From NCBI GenBank assembly GCA_020638155.1, contig JACKJB010000006.1, positions 1 to 64,000 on the forward strand: DNA of 64,000 nt, in the 5' to 3' direction. Origin of the DNA: Rhodospirillales bacterium. Lineage in GTDB: Bacteria; Pseudomonadota; Alphaproteobacteria; Micavibrionales; Micavibrionaceae. Position 1 is the first letter of the stretch, and each line of letters begins with the position of its first letter. The notes under the pieces are model-generated. The model saw nothing but the letters and a program-made list of their open reading frames with translations. It did not search any database and was not told the origin of the DNA. Positions 25,313 through 33,030 of this stretch are shown here, piece after piece. The position numbers were made by a program, and so were the translations under genes.

Positions 25313-26026
25313 CTATTCTATCTCTATCCCGGCTGTTTCAATCCCGCCTTCGCGGGGTTTAAACGCCATAAATTTCCGAATCTTTCTTTCCACCGGCATC
25401 GTGCCGAAAGCGGTAATCCGCCGGAACGTATCATAATCGATATGCTGCGCGCAGGCCGCACTGTCCAGCGAGCTTATACCCGGATTGTGCGCAATGAAAC
25501 CGTCTTCGTCATGATCGTACACAAGCACCGCATGCGGTAGCACTTTGCCGTCCATACCGAGCAACGAAGCCTCGTCAATCATCGCCATAACCAGGTAGCC
25601 GTCTTCGATCAACTCTTTTAAGGCTTCTTTGGTCGCGCCTTCGGTCCTGTGATCGACCTGAGGCCCGATTTCCAGCCGGTACATCGCCAGCGCATCACGG
25701 ACACCGCGCTCCAGATTGGTATTGGCGATCAGGTCTTCGGCATGGGTGCGCTCGTAAAAACCGCGCAAATAGTCTTCCGGGGCCTGCGCGAACAGGGCGT
25801 AATCAAACGCATCATAAATCACCATCCGGTAGCCGAGCGCTGCCGTTTCGACATAGGCGCGGCTGAACCATGTATATTTGCCGTCTTCCTTGCGGATCAG
25901 TTTATCCAGCTCTTCATAGGTCCAGCTTTTTTCCGGATGGAAATGCTCGTACCCCATGCGCAGGCAACACACCATGCAGTGAGAATCATCGGGATTCGCA
26001 AAAAATACGGGGGCCTGCCTAACCAT
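25313..26026 (-). CDS. Putative papain-like (C39-type) cysteine peptidase or related protein
   Basis: A 237-residue cytoplasmic protein. The N-terminal FFANPDDSHCMVCCLRM places a Cys at the start of a helix, as in C39 peptidases. A later VLPHAVLVYDHDEDGFIAHN supplies the His and an Asn-type third residue. This layout suggests a C39-like fold, but activity is unproven and family membership is only my pattern reading. Its ATG is directly joined to the fabD stop (TAAATG), and fabG follows after 13 bp, so it is co-expressed with fatty-acid synthesis genes. The usual cluster lacks such a gene. Confidence 0.6.
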   Translation of the reverse strand: MVRQAPVFFANPDDSHCMVCCLRMGYEHFHPEKSWTYEELDKLIRKEDGKYTWFSRAYVETAALGYRMVIYDAFDYALFAQAPEDYLRGFYERTHAEDLIANTNLERGVRDALAMYRLEIGPQVDHRTEGATKEALKELIEDGYLVMAMIDEASLLGMDGKVLPHAVLVYDHDEDGFIAHNPGISSLDSAACAQHIDYDTFRRITAFGTMPVERKIRKFMAFKPREGGIETAGIEIE

Positions 26027-26971
26027 TTACTGTAATTTGCGGATCAGGTCTTCAACCTGTTCGGGCGTTCCTGCGGCGCTGGTTTCGATCTCTTTTTCGA
26101 TCCGGCGCACAAGGCCGCTCAGCACTTTTCCTGCCCCGAGTTCGATCATTTCCGTGACGCCCTGCGCGGCCATCCACTGTACCGATTCGCGCCAGCGCAC
26201 CATACCGGTAATCTGGTCGACCAGAAGCGCGCGGATTTCAGAAGGCTCCGTAACCGCCTGCGCCGTGACATTGGCAACCACCGGGACATGGGGCGGGCGG
26301 ATATTGGTATCGGCCAGCGCCTGTGCCATAACCTGCGCCGCCGGGGCCATCAGCGAACAATGGAACGGCGCGCTGACGGGCAGCATCACCGCTTTTTTCG
26401 CGCCGCGCTCAGAGGCAAGAGCCACAGCGGCTTCAACCGCACCCTTATGCCCGGAGACAACAACCTGCCCGGCCGAGTTATCATTAGCCGCCTGGCAGAC
26501 TTCTTCGCTTGCGGCCTGTTCCGCGATCGCTTTCACATCTTCGAAATCCAGCCCGAGGATCGCCGCCATTGCACCCATCCCGACCGGGACAGCCTGCTGC
26601 ATCGCCTGGCCGCGCAGCCTTAGAAGTTTGGCCGTATCGGCCAGTTCCAGAGCGCCAACAGCCGTCAGTGCCGCATATTCGCCGAGCGAGTGGCCAGCCA
26701 CATATTCACACACCTCTTCAATCCTGAAACCGCCCTGCCCGGTCAGCACCCGGACAACCGCCATGGACATCGCCATCAGGGCCGGCTGGGTGTTTTCGGT
26801 CATATTCAATTCTTCGTCCGGGCCTTCGAACATCAGCTTTGATAAATCCTGGCCGAGGGCGTCATTGACTTCCTCAAACACCTCCCGCGCTTCGGGAAAC
26901 GCCTCTGCGAGATCTTTGCCCATACCGAAAAACTGCGACCCCTGACCGGGGAAAATAAAAGCGCGTGTCAT
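26027..26971 (-). CDS. fabD: Malonyl-CoA:ACP transacylase
   Basis: A 314-residue enzyme that loads malonate onto ACP. It has the FPGQGSQFFGMGKDL start, the GHSLGEYAAL nucleophile motif with the active Ser, the conserved Arg in LRLRGQAMQQ, and SAPFHCSLM with the catalytic His. It is the first gene of the fabD-peptidase-fabG transcript. plsX and fabH, often upstream, are not here; a divergent small gene lies there instead. Confidence 0.96.
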   Translation of the reverse strand: MTRAFIFPGQGSQFFGMGKDLAEAFPEAREVFEEVNDALGQDLSKLMFEGPDEELNMTENTQPALMAMSMAVVRVLTGQGGFRIEEVCEYVAGHSLGEYAALTAVGALELADTAKLLRLRGQAMQQAVPVGMGAMAAILGLDFEDVKAIAEQAASEEVCQAANDNSAGQVVVSGHKGAVEAAVALASERGAKKAVMLPVSAPFHCSLMAPAAQVMAQALADTNIRPPHVPVVANVTAQAVTEPSEIRALLVDQITGMVRWRESVQWMAAQGVTEMIELGAGKVLSGLVRRIEKEIETSAAGTPEQVEDLIRKLQ

Positions 26972-27295
26972 CGTATCACCTTATTTGTTTCATAATTCAG
27001 CCTGATTGATTGCCGATGCTATGGCCTGTGTCAAGTTTTGCTACAAAAAATCGGGGATCGGAAGAGGAACAAAATGAGCAGAAAAGTCGTTTGTTCCAGT
27101 AGGAGAAAGCCTATACACCGCACCCCGCGATTATCTTTGTGATTCCATAGGGTTTATGCTATGATCCAGTTATTCTTTGAAAAGCGTAAAAAGATGTGCT
27201 TACAGCTTTCCGGTCCGGGTTTTTCCCATACCGGATTCCCGTAACGCACTGAAACAATGAAAAAAATAAAAATGATATTATCAGGGAGGATACAT
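26972..27295. other. Divergent fabD / small-gene intergenic region
   Basis: This 324-bp stretch must hold the fabD promoter on the minus strand. A good plus-strand promoter lies at 27137-27165. A small hairpin-forming segment (CCGGT...ACCGG, about 27211-27233) lies in the leader of the downstream gene. No further gene or known RNA family is recognised. Confidence 0.4.
27137..27165 (+). promoter_or_regulatory. Vegetative-type promoter before the 86-residue gene
   Basis: TTGTGA (27137-27142), 17-bp spacer and TATGAT (27160-27165) fit a housekeeping promoter. The leader to the ATG at 27296 would be about 125 nt. Confidence 0.45.
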
Positions 27296-27556
27296 ATGAA
27301 CGTTTCAGATCACCATTCCACAGTTGAGATCTGCCTTGGCGGCGATGATGCCGGTGTCAGCATGGGTATGGATAGCACGCAGGATAAAAAGCACAAAGGC
27401 AGTGCCCTGCAAAACCCGGAACTGCGCCGTCTTGAACTGGTCGCGATGCTCCGCCGCGCGGCACGCCGGGCCCAGTCAAAGAAATCCAAGAAAACCTATT
27501 GGGCCGCTTTTATGAGCGGCTATGTCGGCAAAAACGCCAACAGCAATGATTCCTGA
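27296..27556 (+). CDS. Small basic-tailed protein, unknown
   Basis: An 86-residue protein. The ATG at 27296 has a strong AGGGAGGA site 5 bp upstream, so it is preferred to the ATG at 27257. The first half is acidic and Asp/Gly-rich. The second half is very basic and helical (RRLELVAMLRRAARRAQSKK) and could bind nucleic acid or acidic partners. No family is recognised. It lies between fabD and rpsF. Confidence 0.6.
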   Translation: MNVSDHHSTVEICLGGDDAGVSMGMDSTQDKKHKGSALQNPELRRLELVAMLRRAARRAQSKKSKKTYWAAFMSGYVGKNANSNDS

Positions 27557-27565
27557 ATAATTTTC

Positions 27566-27593
27566 TTGCGTTAGCGCCGGAAATCCGTATAAA
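27566..27593 (+). promoter_or_regulatory. Promoter of the rpsF operon
   Basis: TTGCGT (27566-27571), 16-bp spacer and TATAAA (27588-27593) lie about 100 bp before rpsF, leaving a leader that could carry ribosomal-protein feedback control. I could not recognise the known S6-S18 binding motif in it. Confidence 0.45.
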
Positions 27594-27692
27594 TACGGCA
27601 CTTCTACTAACCTCGCTGGCATCAATGGCGATGTCAGCTTTGTTTTGTCCTGTATTTATCGGGGCAAAAGGCAAAACCGAGAGGAGTTTGAC

Positions 27693-28046
27693 ATGCCTTA
27701 TTATGAAACCGTGTATATCGCACGGCAGGAGCTGTCGGATGCTCAGGTAAAAGAGCTGACCGAAGGCTTCACCAAAATCATCAAAGATGGTGGCGGTAAA
27801 ATCCACAAAACCGAAGATTGGGGTCTGCGTACCCTGGCTTACCGGATCCGCAAAAACCGGAAAGGTCATTATGTTCTGATCGAATCCGACACCCCGGCAG
27901 ATGCTCTACTGGAAATGGAACGCCAGATGCGTCTGTCTGACGACGTGCTGCGTTACATGAGTGTTCGCGAAGATGCCCTGTCAACCGGGCCGTCTGCGAT
28001 CCTGAACAAAGACACCCGTGATTCTGACGAGAAGGAGGCCGCATAA
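27693..28046 (+). CDS. rpsF: Ribosomal protein bS6
   Basis: A 117-residue small-subunit protein that pairs with S18 on 16S rRNA. MPYYETVYIARQELS and the core WGLRTLAYRIRKNRKGHYVL are typical, and the C-terminus is an acidic tail. The ATG at 27693 follows a GAGAGGAG site; the frame extends 48 bp further upstream but without family similarity. It overlaps rpsR by one base (TAATG). Confidence 0.97.
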   Translation: MPYYETVYIARQELSDAQVKELTEGFTKIIKDGGGKIHKTEDWGLRTLAYRIRKNRKGHYVLIESDTPADALLEMERQMRLSDDVLRYMSVREDALSTGPSAILNKDTRDSDEKEAA

Positions 28047-28315
28047 TGGGCGCTGCAGATACACCAACGGTCAAACGTCCGTTCTTCAAACGTAAAAAAA
28101 CCTGTCCGTTTACCGGTCCGAATGCACCGGCAATCGACTGGAAAGACGTAAAAATGCTGGGCCGCTACATTTCCGAGCGCGGCAAAATCGTTCCGAGCCG
28201 GATTACGGCAGCCTCCCCGAAAAAACAGCGGGATCTGTCCAAGGCAATCAAACGGGCCCGTTACATGGCCCTGCTGCCTTATGTCCGTCAGGAATGGGAC
28301 AATAGCGGCCGATAA
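28046..28315 (+). CDS. rpsR: Ribosomal protein bS18
   Basis: An 89-residue basic protein of the small subunit, partner of S6. The RRNA-binding core GRYISERGKIVPSRITAASP and KRARYMALLPYV match the family. It is translated from TAATG coupling with rpsF, and rplI follows after 15 bp. Confidence 0.97.
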   Translation: MGAADTPTVKRPFFKRKKTCPFTGPNAPAIDWKDVKMLGRYISERGKIVPSRITAASPKKQRDLSKAIKRARYMALLPYVRQEWDNSGR

Positions 28316-28330
28316 GGAAGGATAAAAACC

Positions 28331-29113
28331 ATGCCTATGCAAGTTATTCTGTTAGAACGTGTTGATAGTCTGGGTGAGCTTGGCGATGTCGTCAAAGTGA
28401 AGCCGGGCTATGCACGCAACTACCTGATCCCCCAAAGCAAAGCTCTGCGGGCGACGGATGACAATATTGCTTACTTCGAGGCCCAGAAAAAGGAAATCGA
28501 AAAGCAGAACGAATCCAAACGCAAAGATGCCGAAAAAGAAGCGAAGAAACTGGAAGGCTTGAAAATCTCCATTATCCGTCACGCTTCCGAATCCGGCCAG
28601 CTTTACGGTTCTGTTGCAGCCCGCGATATCGCGGAAGTTGCTGCAGAAAAAACCGGCCTGAAAATCGCGCGTTCCATGGTGACGATCCATGACGCGTTCA
28701 AAACGATCGGCCTGTTCCCGGTCACGATTGCGCTTCACCCTGAAGTTAAAATCGAGATCACCGTGAACGTCGCCCGTTCTGAAGACGAAGCGAAGATCCA
28801 GGAGAAAACCGGTAAAGCGATGGTTGCCGAAGACCAGAAGAGCGCTGAGACCAAAAAGGCCGAAGCGGAAGCTGCTCTGGAAGATGCGACATCCAAGAAA
28901 GAGATGCTGGAAGACAGTGCTCTGGAAGCTGAACAGCAAAAAGCTGAAGACGATGCGAAAAAAGCTGTTGAAGAAGAAGCAAAAGCTGCTGAGCGCGCTG
29001 CCAAGAAAGCCGCACAAGCCCAAGCTGAAGCTGAGAAAGCTGAAGCAGAAGCTGCCGAGGCCGAAGGCGAAGACGCCGCTTCTGACGCTGCTGAAGAGGA
29101 AAAAGAAGACTAA
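28331..29113 (+). CDS. rplI: Ribosomal protein bL9 with a long charged C-terminal extension
   Basis: A 260-residue version of a protein that usually has about 150-200 residues. The N-terminal rRNA-binding domain (VILLERVDSLGELGDVVKVK), the connecting helix and the C-terminal domain (to about residue 150) are normal. About 110 further residues are almost wholly Ala, Glu, Lys and Asp and should form a long helix or stay disordered. It is the last gene of the rpsF operon and is followed by a strong terminator. The tail shows no frameshift. Confidence 0.95.
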   Translation: MPMQVILLERVDSLGELGDVVKVKPGYARNYLIPQSKALRATDDNIAYFEAQKKEIEKQNESKRKDAEKEAKKLEGLKISIIRHASESGQLYGSVAARDIAEVAAEKTGLKIARSMVTIHDAFKTIGLFPVTIALHPEVKIEITVNVARSEDEAKIQEKTGKAMVAEDQKSAETKKAEAEAALEDATSKKEMLEDSALEAEQQKAEDDAKKAVEEEAKAAERAAKKAAQAQAEAEKAEAEAAEAEGEDAASDAAEEEKED

Positions 29114-29137
29114 TTCCTTTTCATACAAACCAATATT

Positions 29138-29169
29138 AAAAAGCGGTCTGGAAACAGGCCGCTTTTTTT
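29138..29169 (+). terminator. Intrinsic terminator of the rpsF-rpsR-rplI operon
   Basis: AAAAAGCGGTCTG (29138-29150) pairs with CAGGCCGCTTTTT (29155-29167) with a GAAA-type loop (29151-29154) and a run of T. Confidence 0.92.
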
Positions 29170-29183
29170 ATTTATAAAAGATT

Positions 29184-29277
29184 ACCGTCACCCCGGACTT
29201 GATCCGGGGTTTATGCCAACACAATCTATCACGGCATAAATCCCGGATAAATGCTCCGCATTTTCCGGGACGACGGT
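29184..29277. repeat. Nested palindromic repeat (REP-like)
   Basis: Outer arms at 29184-29196 and 29265-29277 match at 11 of 13 positions. Inside, ACCCCGGA/TCCGGGGT (29190-29210) and TCCCGGA/TCCGGGA (29241-29270) form two hairpins, and TTTATGCC/GGCATAAA (29210-29240) a third. The core resembles the CCCCGGACTTGATCCGGGG palindromes scattered in alphaproteobacterial genomes. It lies between the rplI terminator and dnaB. Confidence 0.7.
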
Positions 29278-29373
29278 TATGAGTAGTCTGGCTTGATACT
29301 TCTCCCCGTTATTCACAGGGGGAAGACGGCAAGGGGCTTTTAAGGCGGGCGTAAAGCACGTACTGTTCCGCTC

Positions 29374-30966
29374 ATGGCTACAGACATGCAAATCAGGGGC
29401 GCAGCGCCCGCACAGGCAAAGGAACAACCCGGCGATGACAAGCAGCATTACCGCATGCTGCCGCATAACCTGGAGGCCGAACAGGGCTTGCTGGGCGCAA
29501 TGCTGGTCGATAACCGGGCGATTGAGAGAATCGGCGATTTTCTTAAACCCGAGCATTTCTTCGCCCCGGCGCACCAGCGCATTTTCCAGGCGATCACCAA
29601 GCTGATCGACCGTGGCCAAACGGCAAGCCCTGTGACCCTGAAAAGCTATTTTGAAACTGATGAAGACCTGACCCATGTCGGCGGCGCGGAATATCTCGCC
29701 GATCTTGCCGCCAGCGTTGTGACCGTGATTAACGCTTCAGACTACGCGCAGAGCATTTACGACCTGCATTTGCGGCGCGAACTGATTACGCTGGGTGAGG
29801 ACATCGTTAATGAGTCTTTCTCCCATACGCTGGACAAGGATGCGAACAACACGATTGAAACGGCCGAGGCGCGGCTGTTCAGCCTGGCCGAAACCGGCGA
29901 TGTGCGCGGCGGGTTTGTTACGCTGAAAGATTCGGTTCTCACGGCGATCGATATCGCGGAAGTCGCCTATAAAACCGAAGGCCATGTGACCGGGGCGACA
30001 ACGGGTCTGCGCGACCTTGATGCCAAGCTTGGCGGGCTTCACCCGTCTGACCTTTTGATCCTTGCGGCGCGGCCGTCAATGGGGAAAACCTCACTGGCGG
30101 TGAACATCGCTTTTAACGCGTCCAAAGCTTACGCACAGACCGGCGGCAAGGAAGGCGCGATTGTCGGGTTCTTCTCGCTCGAAATGTCCTCTGACCAGCT
30201 TGCCACCCGTATCCTGGCCGACCAGTCCGGTATTTCCGGGGACAATATCCGTAAAGGCAATATCCAGGAAAATGATTTCCGCCGCTTTGTTGAGGCGAGC
30301 CAGCAACTGGCGCAGGTGCCGCTTTATATCGACGATACCCCGGCGCTTTCGATTTCCGCCGTGCGGACACGGGCGCGGCGCTTGAAGCGCCAGCACGGGC
30401 TGGGGCTGATCGTGGTTGACTATCTGCAACTGCTGCAAGGAACAGGATCGCGGCAGGGGACGGAAAACCGGGTTCTGGAAATTTCGGAAATTACGCGGGG
30501 GCTTAAAGCCATCGCCAAGGAACTGCATATCCCGGTGATCGCGCTGTCGCAGCTTTCGCGGGCGGTGGAACAGCGTGAAGACAAGCGCCCGATGCTCTCT
30601 GACCTGCGGGAATCAGGCTCGATTGAGCAGGACGCCGATGTCGTCATGTTTATTTACCGCGATGAATATTATCTCGGCCGGGCACAGCCCGACATGGAAG
30701 ACACCGAGAAATTCGCCAAGTGGCAGGAGAAAATGGACCGCGCCCTGAACAAGGCCGAAATCATTATCTCCAAACAGCGTCACGGCCCGATCGGCACCGT
30801 GCTGACCTTCTTCGATTCGAATGTCACGCGCTTTTCGGATCTGGATATCCATCACGAAGAAAGCTACCAAATCACATCTGGGCGTCATTCACCTGCTTTA
30901 GAGGATAAAAGCAAAACGACAAAATATGCTAATTTTGCTAAAGATAATGACACTGTAAAAATTTAA
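29374..30966 (+). CDS. dnaB: Replicative DNA helicase DnaB
   Basis: A 530-residue hexameric helicase of the replication fork. The N-terminal domain (PHNLEAEQGLLGAML), linker and RecA-like domain are complete. Walker A is ARPSMGKTS, Walker B is LIVVDYLQLL, and the arginine finger region is LSQLSRAVEQREDKRP. The C-terminus carries about 40 extra polar residues. The order rpsF-rpsR-rplI-dnaB-alr is common in bacteria. Confidence 0.96.
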   Translation: MATDMQIRGAAPAQAKEQPGDDKQHYRMLPHNLEAEQGLLGAMLVDNRAIERIGDFLKPEHFFAPAHQRIFQAITKLIDRGQTASPVTLKSYFETDEDLTHVGGAEYLADLAASVVTVINASDYAQSIYDLHLRRELITLGEDIVNESFSHTLDKDANNTIETAEARLFSLAETGDVRGGFVTLKDSVLTAIDIAEVAYKTEGHVTGATTGLRDLDAKLGGLHPSDLLILAARPSMGKTSLAVNIAFNASKAYAQTGGKEGAIVGFFSLEMSSDQLATRILADQSGISGDNIRKGNIQENDFRRFVEASQQLAQVPLYIDDTPALSISAVRTRARRLKRQHGLGLIVVDYLQLLQGTGSRQGTENRVLEISEITRGLKAIAKELHIPVIALSQLSRAVEQREDKRPMLSDLRESGSIEQDADVVMFIYRDEYYLGRAQPDMEDTEKFAKWQEKMDRALNKAEIIISKQRHGPIGTVLTFFDSNVTRFSDLDIHHEESYQITSGRHSPALEDKSKTTKYANFAKDNDTVKI

Positions 30967-30983
30967 AATTTGTAACATAAAAG

Positions 30984-32096
30984 ATGAGTGTGTCCGTTCC
31001 CCGTTCTTCGCCGCTTGCCTCCGCCCGGCTGACCATCGACCGGGCCGCGCTGGCAGCGAATTACCGGATTTTTTGCGATCTTGCCGCTCCCGGATGCCGC
31101 GTTGCCGGGGTGATTAAAGCGGACGGCTACGGGCTGGGGGTCGATCAGGTGCTGGCCACGCTGGAAAACCAGGGCTGCCCGTTTTATTACGTCGCGACCC
31201 CGGATGAAGCGCTGCATTTGCGCAGCTTAACACGGAAACCGGTCGCGGTTCTGGGCGGGATCTATCCGGGCGCGGAAGACGAATTCATTCATCACAATCT
31301 GATCCCGGTTTTAAATACGCCGGAAGATCTTACGCGCTGGCGAGAGCAAGCGCATACGCACGAGATTCCTCTGCCCGCAATTCTGCATCTTGATACCGGG
31401 ATGAACCGGCTGGGCTTAAGCGCGGAAGAAAGCGCCGCCCTGCAGCCTGACGAATTTGAGGGACTGAATATACTTTATGTGATGAGTCATTTTACCAGCG
31501 CCGATAATGCAGCCAGCCCGGCCACAAAACGGCAATTTGATGAGTTTTCAGCCCGGACGGATGCACTTCCCGCCTTTAAAAAATCACTGTGCAATTCAGC
31601 CGGGGCGTTTCGGAATCCCGCTTATCATGGCGACCAGATCCGTCCCGGCATGGCGCTTTACGGGCTGAACCCGACGCCGGAAACGGACAACCCGATGCAG
31701 CCGGTTGTCCGGCTTTCCGCGCGAATCCTGCAAGTCCGGTCGGTTAAAAAAGGCCAGACGATCGGTTATAACGAGACGTATAGTTTCGATAAAAACACAC
31801 GCACGGCAACCGTCGCGCTGGGCTATGCCGACGGGTTTTTGCGCAGCCTGAGCAGCGGGGCGGCACCGTGCGGACATCTGTATTATAACGGTATCGCCTG
31901 CCCGGTGATCGGCCGGGTCTCGATGGATGCGGTGACGGTCGATCTTACCCCTCTTGCGTCTCTGCCCGTTCAAGGCGATATGATCGAAGTGATCGGCCCG
32001 CACCAGGATGCCGATGCGCTGGCCAGTGCCGCCGGAACGATCGGCTATGAAATCCTGACCGATTTAGGGCGGCGCTATCACCGGGACTATCTTTAG
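30984..32096 (+). CDS. alr: Alanine racemase
   Basis: A 370-residue PLP enzyme that makes D-alanine for peptidoglycan. Lys45 of VIKADGYGLG binds PLP, and the second catalytic base Tyr lies in TIGYNETYSF. HLDTGMNRLG and GRVSMDAVTVDL are family motifs. It lies 17 bp after dnaB. A VanX-like dipeptidase gene follows on the other strand, with a repeat element between. Confidence 0.96.
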   Translation: MSVSVPRSSPLASARLTIDRAALAANYRIFCDLAAPGCRVAGVIKADGYGLGVDQVLATLENQGCPFYYVATPDEALHLRSLTRKPVAVLGGIYPGAEDEFIHHNLIPVLNTPEDLTRWREQAHTHEIPLPAILHLDTGMNRLGLSAEESAALQPDEFEGLNILYVMSHFTSADNAASPATKRQFDEFSARTDALPAFKKSLCNSAGAFRNPAYHGDQIRPGMALYGLNPTPETDNPMQPVVRLSARILQVRSVKKGQTIGYNETYSFDKNTRTATVALGYADGFLRSLSSGAAPCGHLYYNGIACPVIGRVSMDAVTVDLTPLASLPVQGDMIEVIGPHQDADALASAAGTIGYEILTDLGRRYHRDYL

Positions 32097-32100
32097 TTTA

Positions 32101-32272
32101 CCCCTCTCCCTTTAGGGAGAGGGTTGCACAGGCTTAATGAGCCGTTAGGCGAATTTAGCCGAAGCTGGGTGAGGGGATACCGGAGTGGCCCTCACCCACT
32201 GCAGCTAATCCGCCTGCGCTGACGCTACGGCGAGATAAGCTTCGTTGCCCTCTCCCTTTAGGGAGAGGAGAT
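32101..32272. repeat. Composite palindromic intergenic repeat
   Basis: Two copies of a CCCTCTCCCTTTAGGGAGAG palindrome lie at 32102-32123 and 32248-32268. Between them GGGTGAGGG (32167-32175) and CCCTCACCC (32189-32197) form another hairpin. The whole could fold as a large cruciform. This type of sequence is dispersed in many bacterial genomes. It may also work as terminator for the convergent alr and dipeptidase genes. Confidence 0.7.
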
Positions 32273-32280
32273 TAAGAGGA

Positions 32281-32952
32281 TTAGGTCATCCGCATATCTG
32301 GCGGGAGGTCTTGATCCGATAACGGCGCATAGGCATCGCTATAGCTGGCCGGGAAGCGGAAATCCCACCATTCTGCGGGCAGCGGCAGCAGCGGCAGCCC
32401 CAACTCCTGCGCGGCATCATTAAACGCCTGTTCCAGCCTGCGGCGATTTTCCAGCACATGCGCCGGCAGGCTCATATAATCCCGCGCCGCCGGGTTATCC
32501 GCCGGGTCGGTTGTCAAATGGTCGAAGCTGGTACCCATATCCCACGGCGTTCCGTCCGCATCTTCCACCGTCACATCGACCGCCATGCCGCGCGGGTGCC
32601 CGCCGCGCCCCGGCGGCGATAACAGCCGGGAAGGCCCGTCCGCCAGCCATTGCGGGTTGGCTTTGACGATGGCGGTTTCCTGCATTGCCTGCTGCGCGTC
32701 GGTGGTGCGCAGCCCGTCCTTGAGCACGAATATCCCGCCCCAGCGCTCACCCATGATTTCAGCCGCCCGCACAACGATCGCCGCAAATTCCTTATGCAGC
32801 CATAACCGGGCCTGCTGACGGTAAATATCCGTTTTAAAGATATTTTCCGGGTGCGCCGCGTCGGCATAGACCAGGTCGATCCTGATTTTATGGCTGTCCC
32901 CATAGATATCCATGGGCACAAGCGCGTCCGGCGTAATTTGTTTTTGAGTCAT
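32281..32952 (-). CDS. VanX/DdpX-type D-alanyl-D-alanine dipeptidase-like protein (M15)
   Basis: A 223-residue protein from the ATG at 32952; an upstream ATG adds 15 residues of poor similarity. GGHPRGMAVDVTVED matches the VanX zinc motif with His and Asp ligands, DMGTSFDHL follows, and EWWDFRF corresponds to EWWHY. The third zinc ligand, His in VanX, is Asp here, so activity or metal use may differ. There is no signal peptide, so it is cytoplasmic. Convergent with alr, it fits recycling of D-Ala-D-Ala. Confidence 0.82.
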   Translation of the reverse strand: MTQKQITPDALVPMDIYGDSHKIRIDLVYADAAHPENIFKTDIYRQQARLWLHKEFAAIVVRAAEIMGERWGGIFVLKDGLRTTDAQQAMQETAIVKANPQWLADGPSRLLSPPGRGGHPRGMAVDVTVEDADGTPWDMGTSFDHLTTDPADNPAARDYMSLPAHVLENRRRLEQAFNDAAQELGLPLLPLPAEWWDFRFPASYSDAYAPLSDQDLPPDMRMT

Positions 32953-33030
32953 TGTTAAAAATACTCTACTGTGCGAAAAGTTGGTTAAATCAAGCATAGC
33001 CTAAAAAAGATAAGAATAGTCTGAAAAGAT

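Noticed and set aside
28352..29128. 258-residue minus-strand frame over rplI
   Set aside because: Phe/Leu/Ser-rich complement of the Glu/Lys/Ala codons of L9.
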